From: DATLGB01 sp963740765
GTDB lineage: Bacteria; Actinomycetota; Thermoleophilia; Solirubrobacterales; Solirubrobacteraceae
Assembly (NCBI GenBank): GCA_963740765.1
Contig: CAVUFN010000010.1
Span: 434,001 to 498,000 of the forward strand
Direction of reading: 5' to 3'
DNA length: 64,000 bases
Positions 59,183 through 64,000 of the stretch are shown piece by piece. Each line of letters opens with the position of its first letter. The stretch's first letter is position 1. The translations under genes were made by a program, and so were the position numbers. Below the pieces are notes generated by a model. The model did not search any database. It was not told the DNA's origin and was given only the letters and a program-made list of their open reading frames with translations.

Positions 59183-60678
59183 CGGCGGCACGGGAGTGGC
59201 TCGCGGTCGCGCGGCTGCACGTCCGTCATCTCGTGCTCTTCGCGCTCGTCGCCGGGCTGGTCTGCGGCGGCTGGGCGCCCGGGGCGGCGGCGCCCGTCGC
59301 CCTGCTCGCCGCCCTCGTCGCGGGCCGGCCACCCCTGGCCGCGATCGCGGTCGTGGCCGTGCTCGCCGGGACGATGGCGGCCGACGCGCGACGTCACGCC
59401 ATCGACACCGGGCACCTACCCGCGCGGCTGGACGCCGCAGTGCAGCTGCGGGCGACCCTGCTGGAGCCGCTGCGCGAGCGCGCCTCGGGCGAGGTGATCG
59501 CCCGCGCGGAGGTCCGCGGCGAGCCGCTGCTCCTCAAGCTCCCCGACCGCTCGCGCCTCTCCGCCGGGCAACGCCCCGGCGCGGGGGACGTACTGGCGGT
59601 CCGCGGCCGGTTGGAGGCGCTGGGCGACTTCGACGCGGTGCAGCGGCGCCGTGGGGCGCTGGCGGCCGTGAACGTGGAGGCCGCGCGGCCGACCGGGGAG
59701 CGGCGGGGTGGGCTCGCCGGCGCACTGGACGGGGTCCGGCGGCGGGCGGAGCGGGGGCTCGGGGTCGGGCTGCCGAGCGGGGTGGCGGCGCTGCTGGACG
59801 GGATGGTGCTCGGCGGCGACGACCGCATCGACACGAACACGAAGGAGGCGTTCCAGGCGTCCGGGCTCGCGCACCTGCTGGCCGTGAGCGGCACCAACGT
59901 CCTGCTGCTGGCCACGCTCGCGCTCGTCATCGGCGCCCTGTTCGGCGTGCCGCTGCGGCCGCGGCGCGCCGCCGCGCTCGGCCTCGTCGTGCTCTACGTC
60001 CCGCTCACCGGCGCCGGTCCGTCGATCCAGCGCGCCGGGGTGATGGGGGCGGCGGGACTGGTCGCCGCGCTGGCGGGGCAGGCCGTCGTCGCGGGTGTAC
60101 GCGCTCGGGCTGGCCGCGGCGGTGACGCTCGCGCTCAACCCGTACGCGGCCGGGGACGTCGGGTGGCAACTGTCCTTCGCCGCCGTGGTCGGGCTCATGG
60201 CGCTCGCCCCGCGGATCCGGGAGCGGCTGCGGCGGTGGCCCGCACCGCTCGCGGAGGCGTCGGCGATCACGCTGGCGGCGACGCTCGCGACCGCCCCGCT
60301 GCTGGCCGTGCACTTCGGCCGGGTGTCGCTCGCCTCGCTGCCCGCGAACCTGATCGTCGCGCCCGTCGTCGCTCCGATCATGTGGCTCGGGATGGTCGCG
60401 GCGGCGCTCGCGCAGCTCGACCCGGCCCTCGCGGCACCGCTGAACGCGCTCAACGGACCGCTGGTCGCGTTCGTGGATCGGATCGCCCGCGCCGCCGCGG
60501 CCGTGCCGCACGGCGTCGTCGCCGTCGAGTTGCCCGGACTCCTCGGGGCGGGCGCCGGCTATGCGGGGCTCGCGCTCGCCTGGCGCGCGCCGAGGCTCGC
60601 GGCGGGAGCCGTGACGGTGCTCGTCGCGGCGGCGGTGCTCCGCGGCCCGGGTGGGGTCCCGCCGCCGGGCCCGGGTGA
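59179..60678 (+). pseudogene. comEC: ComEC/Rec2 N-terminal half, out of frame with its C-terminal half
   Basis: This frame encodes the first part of the DNA-uptake channel ComEC: several hydrophobic helices, the OB-like DUF4131 region (LLEPLRERASGEVIARAEVR) and the start of the competence domain (GLAHLLAVSGTNVLLLATLA, SIQRAGVMGAAGLVAALAGQ). After about 60090 the family sequence continues in the next frame (+1), while this frame runs on as meaningless Arg-rich sequence to 60678. One extra base near 60082-60091 explains it. Either the gene is broken, or there is a sequencing error. The GTG start overlaps the comEA stop (GTGA). Confidence 0.75.
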
Positions 60679-61429
60679 GACGGTGGTCAGCTTCCTCGAC
60701 GTCGGCCAGGGCGACGCGACGCTGATCCAGCGCGACGGCCGCTCGATCCTGTTCGACACCGGACCGCCGGGCGGGCCGATCGTCAGCCGCCTGGAGGAGG
60801 TCGGCGTCGCGCGACTGGACGCGCTCGTGACCACCCACGCCCAGGCCGACCACGAGGGGATGGCGATCCCGGTCCTCGACCGGTTCCGCCCGCGCCTGGT
60901 CGTCGACGGCGGGATGGGCTGGCCCACCGCGGTCCAGCGCGCCTACCCGTCCGCCGCCCGCGGGGCGGGCGCCCGCCTCACCGACCTCGCCGCCGGCGAC
61001 GACCTGCGGCTCGGCGCGCTGCGCGTCCGCTTCCTCTCGCCGACCGCCGAGGCCGAGCGCGCGCCGCCGACCGGCGACCCGAACAACCGCGCCCTGGTCG
61101 CCCACGTCAGCAGCGGCGCGTTCGACGTCCTGCTCACCGCCGACGCCGAGTCCGACGTCACGGGCACGCTCGACCTGCCGGAGGTCGAGGCGCTGAAGGT
61201 CGCCCACCACGGCAGCGACGACCCCGGCCTGCCCGCCCAGCTCGAGCGACTGCGGCCGCAGATCGCCGCGATCGAGGTCGGTCGCCGTAACACCTACGGC
61301 CACCCGACCGCCGCCACGATCGACGCGCTCAGCGCCGTCCCGCACGTCTATCGCACCGACCGCGACGGAACGGTCCAGCTGCACGTCACCGCCGACCGCA
61401 CGTGGGTCACCCGGATCCGCCACGATTGA
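60095..61429 (+). CDS. comEC: ComEC/Rec2 C-terminal half with metallo-beta-lactamase domain
   Basis: The frame from 60095 (444 residues) holds the rest of ComEC: the competence-domain helices (VYALGLAAAVTLALNPYAAG, DVGWQLSFAAVVGLMALAPR) and then the C-terminal metallo-beta-lactamase-like domain (VVSFLDVGQGDATLIQRDGR, TTHAQADHEGM, KVAHHGSDDPGLPAQL, NTYGHPTAATI). In TTHAQADHEG the usual SHxHxDH reads with Ala/Gln and keeps the final Asp-His. It might be translated separately, but no ribosome binding site is clear, so most likely it is the downstream part of one gene. Confidence 0.8.
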   Translation: MYALGLAAAVTLALNPYAAGDVGWQLSFAAVVGLMALAPRIRERLRRWPAPLAEASAITLAATLATAPLLAVHFGRVSLASLPANLIVAPVVAPIMWLGMVAAALAQLDPALAAPLNALNGPLVAFVDRIARAAAAVPHGVVAVELPGLLGAGAGYAGLALAWRAPRLAAGAVTVLVAAAVLRGPGGVPPPGPGETVVSFLDVGQGDATLIQRDGRSILFDTGPPGGPIVSRLEEVGVARLDALVTTHAQADHEGMAIPVLDRFRPRLVVDGGMGWPTAVQRAYPSAARGAGARLTDLAAGDDLRLGALRVRFLSPTAEAERAPPTGDPNNRALVAHVSSGAFDVLLTADAESDVTGTLDLPEVEALKVAHHGSDDPGLPAQLERLRPQIAAIEVGRRNTYGHPTAATIDALSAVPHVYRTDRDGTVQLHVTADRTWVTRIRHD

Positions 61430-61432
61430 GCC

Positions 61433-62002
61433 ATGCCGTTCGTGAGCCCGCTCGGGACGTTCATGGAGAGGGGGACCGACGGCCTCGTGTTCGGCAACCG
61501 CGGCTGCCTGCACGACGCCGGCGGCAGGATCGTGCGCCACCAGGCGACGCGGCGCTGGATCGCGTGCCGCCTGGAGTTCAAGGGCCGCCACCGCGAGGTG
61601 ATGCCGCCCGGTCGCTACACGGGCCTGTTCTTCCTCGACGAGGCGACCGCCTTCGCTGCGGGCCACCGGCCGTGCGCCGAGTGCCGCCGCGAGGACTTCA
61701 ACCTCCTCAAGCGCCGCTGGGGACCGGCTGACGCGATCGACCGCCGCCTCCAGGCCGAGCGCGGTCGCACCCACCAAGCGCGCCACGAGGACCTCCCCGA
61801 CGGCGCGTTCGTGGTGCACGACGACGCGCCACACCTCGTCCTCGGCGACCACCTCCGACCGTGGACGCCCGCCGGCTACGGCGACCGCATTCCCAGACCG
61901 ACCGGCGCGGCCCGCCTCATCACCCCGCCCAGCCTCCTCGAGCTCCTGCGCGACGGGTGGTCCGGCGCCGTCCCGCTCCTTCATCCCAGCGCCACCTCCT
62001 AG
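61433..62002 (+). CDS. Conserved hypothetical protein with Ada-like RPCAECRR motif
   Basis: A 189-residue protein found as a conserved hypothetical in many bacteria. The block LFFLDEATAFAAGHRPCAEC followed by RREDFN resembles the metal-binding N-terminal domain of the DNA-repair protein Ada (FF...A.AAGYRPC..C). The start LVFGNRGCLHDAGGRIVRHQ and RWIACRLEFKGRHREVM are family blocks. The cysteines may bind zinc. No enzymatic residue can be named. It begins 3 bases after the comEC stop and looks co-transcribed. Confidence 0.7.
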   Translation: MPFVSPLGTFMERGTDGLVFGNRGCLHDAGGRIVRHQATRRWIACRLEFKGRHREVMPPGRYTGLFFLDEATAFAAGHRPCAECRREDFNLLKRRWGPADAIDRRLQAERGRTHQARHEDLPDGAFVVHDDAPHLVLGDHLRPWTPAGYGDRIPRPTGAARLITPPSLLELLRDGWSGAVPLLHPSATS

Positions 62003-62005
62003 CGC

Positions 62006-62011
62006 TACCGT
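62006..62011 (+). promoter_or_regulatory. Candidate -10 hexamer for holA
   Basis: TACCGT lies 9 bases before the GTG at 62021. Confidence 0.45.
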
Positions 62012-62020
62012 CGCCCACCA

Positions 62021-62998
62021 GTGCCGACGTTCAAGGCCGCATACCTGATCCACGGCGACGACCACGGCCGCATCGCCGAGCGGCGCGCGCGCCTGCGCGG
62101 CGTCGCCGAGGCCGAGAGCGGCAGCGCGGGCGTCGAGGTCTTCGAGAACGAGACGGGCACCCCCGACCATGTCGCGGGGGCCATCTCGGCCATGACCTTC
62201 GCGATCGGCCGCCGCTTCATCATCGCCGACGGCGTGGAACGCTGGAAGGACAGCGAGGTCGCGCCCGTCGTCGCTGCGCTCAAGACCGTCGACGCCGACA
62301 CCCTCACCGTCACCTTCTTCGCCCGCGAGGACGGCCGCTACAAGACCCCCGCGGCGCTGGTCAAAGCGGTCAGCGCGGTGGGCGGCGTCGTCCAGGACGA
62401 GTCGGCGGTCAAGGGCGGCGCGCTGCCCCGCTGGGTGCAGGCTCGCGCGAAGGAGCTCGGCCTCGAGCTCGACCACGAGGCCGCCCGCGCCCTCATCCAC
62501 CGCACCGGCGAGCGCCAGCAGCGCCTGCTCCGGGAGCTGGAGAAGCTCACGCTCGAGCACGGCCCGGGCGCGGAACTGACCGCCCAGGACCTCGAGGCCT
62601 TCGGCGCACCCTCGGCGGAACGCCAGAAGTGGGCGCTCGGCGATGCCGTCGTAGCCGGTGACCGGGCCGCCGCCGTGCGCGCACTGGTCGAGCTGCGGGG
62701 ACAGGGCGAGCGGGTCGGCTCGCTGCTCTACGCGATGACGGGGCGGGTGCAGACCGCCTGCATGGTCGCCAACGCGCTCGAGAACGGCGAGCGAATATCC
62801 GATGTCAAGGGAAGACTGCGCATGCCCTTCCAGGCCAAGGACCGCTTGATCGAGGACGTCCGCCGCCACGACGCGGCGACGTACCGCCGCGCGCTCGAGC
62901 TGCTCGCCGACCTCGAGCACCAGACGCGTGGCGGGGGCAACGCGGCACTCGGCGAGGAGACCGCCGCGCTGCGCGTCATCTACGAAGTGACGACGTGA
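62021..62998 (+). CDS. holA: DNA polymerase III subunit delta
   Basis: A 325-residue clamp-loader subunit. The AAA+-like fold lacks a P-loop, as usual for delta: AYLIHGDDHGRIAERRARLR at the start, AMTFAIGRRFIIADGVERWK, ALPRWVQARAKELGLELDHE and GERQQRLLRELEKLTLEHGP. The C-terminal collar domain ends GEETAALRVIYEV. It opens the beta sliding clamp. The comEC-holA-rpsT neighbourhood is common in bacteria. It overlaps the next gene by 4 bases (GTGA). Confidence 0.9.
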   Translation: MPTFKAAYLIHGDDHGRIAERRARLRGVAEAESGSAGVEVFENETGTPDHVAGAISAMTFAIGRRFIIADGVERWKDSEVAPVVAALKTVDADTLTVTFFAREDGRYKTPAALVKAVSAVGGVVQDESAVKGGALPRWVQARAKELGLELDHEAARALIHRTGERQQRLLRELEKLTLEHGPGAELTAQDLEAFGAPSAERQKWALGDAVVAGDRAAAVRALVELRGQGERVGSLLYAMTGRVQTACMVANALENGERISDVKGRLRMPFQAKDRLIEDVRRHDAATYRRALELLADLEHQTRGGGNAALGEETAALRVIYEVTT

Positions 62999-63714
62999 AG
63001 CGCATCGCGCTGCTCGCCATTCTTGCCCTAGCCGGCTGCGGCAGCGAAACCGAGCGCACCGTGAGCGGCGGCCAGACGCCGGCGAAGGCCAAGGAGGCCG
63101 TGATGGCGCCGCTGCCCAAGTCGCGCGCCAAGCTCGTCCAGCCCGAGGCGGGCAAGACAACCTCCAGCGCGGTCGACGCACTGCCCGCGAACGCCGGCAC
63201 CGCCCCCGCCGACGACACCAGCCTGCCCAAGCCGACGGGCCCCGCCACGGAGACCAAGCAGGGCGCGGCCGACGACGCCAACGCCAAGAACCTGAGCGCC
63301 ACGAAGGCGACCGCGCTCCAGAACGGCGTCGCGCTCCCGCCGCTCGAGGCGCCCGAGGCGGTCCTCGACGTCATCCGCGCCGGCAACATCATCGCCCGCT
63401 CCCCGTACAAATGGGGCGGCGGCCACGGCCGCTTCCAGGACAACGGCTACGACTGCAGCGGCTCGGTCTCCTACGCGCTCTTCTACGCGGGCCTGATCGA
63501 CGGCCCGCACACCTCGGGCGACCTGATGGCCTACGGCAAGCCGGGCAAGGGCAAGTGGATCACGCTCTACGCCAACGGCGGGCACGTGTACATGGAGGTC
63601 GCCGGGATCCGCTTCGACACGAGCGACACGGACGCGACGACCAGGTTCAGCCGCTGGCAGAACAACCTGCGCACCAACGGCGGCTTCGAAGCCCGCCACC
63701 CGCCGGGGCTGTGA
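62995..63714 (+). CDS. NlpC/P60-type lipoprotein
   Basis: A 239-residue lipoprotein with lipobox Cys15 (LALAGCGS). A long Ala/Lys/Thr-rich disordered stretch (about 16-115) spans the wall, and a C-terminal NlpC/P60-like domain follows, with Cys154 in NGYDCSGSVSYALFYAG and His197 in NGGHVYMEVAG. The first Trp-Gly-Gly-Gly (YKWGGGHGRF) is the usual start of this fold. It probably cuts peptidoglycan stem peptides or related bonds. The GTG start overlaps holA. It is convergent with rpsT (4-base gap). Confidence 0.82.
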   Translation: MKRIALLAILALAGCGSETERTVSGGQTPAKAKEAVMAPLPKSRAKLVQPEAGKTTSSAVDALPANAGTAPADDTSLPKPTGPATETKQGAADDANAKNLSATKATALQNGVALPPLEAPEAVLDVIRAGNIIARSPYKWGGGHGRFQDNGYDCSGSVSYALFYAGLIDGPHTSGDLMAYGKPGKGKWITLYANGGHVYMEVAGIRFDTSDTDATTRFSRWQNNLRTNGGFEARHPPGL

Positions 63715-63718
63715 GCGG

Positions 63719-63985
63719 CTAGGCGGAGACGGCGGCGCGGGTGCGCGCGGCGCGGGACTTCTTGCGGGCGCCGGTGTTGCGATGCAGCGCGCCCGACTTG
63801 ACGGCCTTGTCGATCAGCTTGATCAGCGCGAGGTGCTCGGCGGCGGCAGCGGCGTCGTCGCCCGCGGCGACGGCAGCCTCGAGGCGACGGAAGTACGTCT
63901 TGACCGCCGACGTCCGGCGACGGTTCTCGAGGCGCTCCCGCTCCGTGCGGTTGTTGCGCTTCTTCTGTGATGCGATGTTGGCCAC
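63719..63985 (-). CDS. rpsT: 30S ribosomal protein S20
   Basis: An 88-residue basic protein that binds 16S rRNA early in 30S assembly. MANIASQKKRNNRTERERLE and the end TGARKKSRAARTRAAVSA are typical, with an Ala-rich pair of helices between. The start is GTG at 63985; only 15 bases of upstream sequence are in the window, with a TACGGA five bases before the start that may be a weak -10. Confidence 0.95.
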   Translation of the reverse strand: MANIASQKKRNNRTERERLENRRRTSAVKTYFRRLEAAVAAGDDAAAAAEHLALIKLIDKAVKSGALHRNTGARKKSRAARTRAAVSA

Positions 63986-64000
63986 AGCGGTCCGTACTGT

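Overview
The window is a very GC-rich, densely coded stretch of an actinobacterial chromosome. The best guess is class Thermoleophilia, order Solirubrobacterales or close to it. Reasons: the clpX-valS-folC-ndk-mreBCD-mrdA-rodA-rne-rplU-rpmA-obgE-proB-proA-nadD-rsfS-leuS-comEA-comEC-holA-rpsT order is the one known from actinobacteria such as Streptomyces; there is an htdX-fabG4/fadA2 block like that of mycobacteria; GTG starts and one-to-four base stop/start overlaps are frequent; and there are families of secreted proteins with basic C-terminal domains. No plasmid, phage, insertion sequence, CRISPR or rRNA was found. The species is inferred, not shown.

Layout. 1-2.4 kb: glycerol uptake (probable glpD fragment, glpF, glpK). 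2.4-11.9 kb: RDD protein, a membrane protein coupled to a phosphodiesterase/glycosyltransferase fusion, SDR enzyme, PASTA lipoprotein, Ser/Thr kinase, NudC-type Nudix enzyme, alpha/beta hydrolase, GlsB-type protein and a hydrolase remnant. 11.9-16.7 kb: SOS-controlled Rpf-like transglycosylase, htdX-fabG4 divergent from fadA2, methyltransferase. 16.7-20.7 kb: four tandem secreted paralogues. 20.6-24.3 kb: GIY-YIG protein, cold-shock protein, low-molecular-weight phosphatase, fructosamine kinase, tRNA-His, DUF559 protein, DoxX protein. 24.3-43.7 kb: protein quality control (tig, clpP, clpX), valS-folC, ndk-maf, the rod-shape operon mreBCD-mrdA-rodA, RNase E/G, L21-L27 and ObgE. 43.7-51.2 kb: secreted beta-propeller protein, AarF kinase, lipase, then proB-proA-nadD-rsfS. 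51.3-54.9 kb: a three-gene minor-pilin operon. 55.2-64 kb: tRNA-Ala, coiled-coil protein, leuS, comEA, a frameshifted comEC, holA, an NlpC/P60 lipoprotein and rpsT.

Gene expression. The clearest non-textbook signal is in the start regions. Many transcription-unit heads carry a TAnnnT hexamer only 6-10 bases before the start codon, as expected for leaderless mRNAs. In four divergent gene pairs the two hexamers overlap on opposite strands and share one TA step, so the start codons are only 24-26 bases apart. In several tandem pairs the TAG stop codon of the upstream gene is also the first half of the downstream hexamer. This grammar supports several start choices and two genes that are otherwise easy to miss: a 44-codon gene beside tig, and a tyrosine phosphatase whose only possible full-length start is CTG.

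Other points of interest are a perfect LexA box over the promoter of the Rpf-like gene, a dyad over the fabG4/fadA2 start region, a phosphodiesterase-GT2 fusion, minor pilins close to comEA/comEC with comEC out of frame, and a C-terminal dehalogenase-like remnant.
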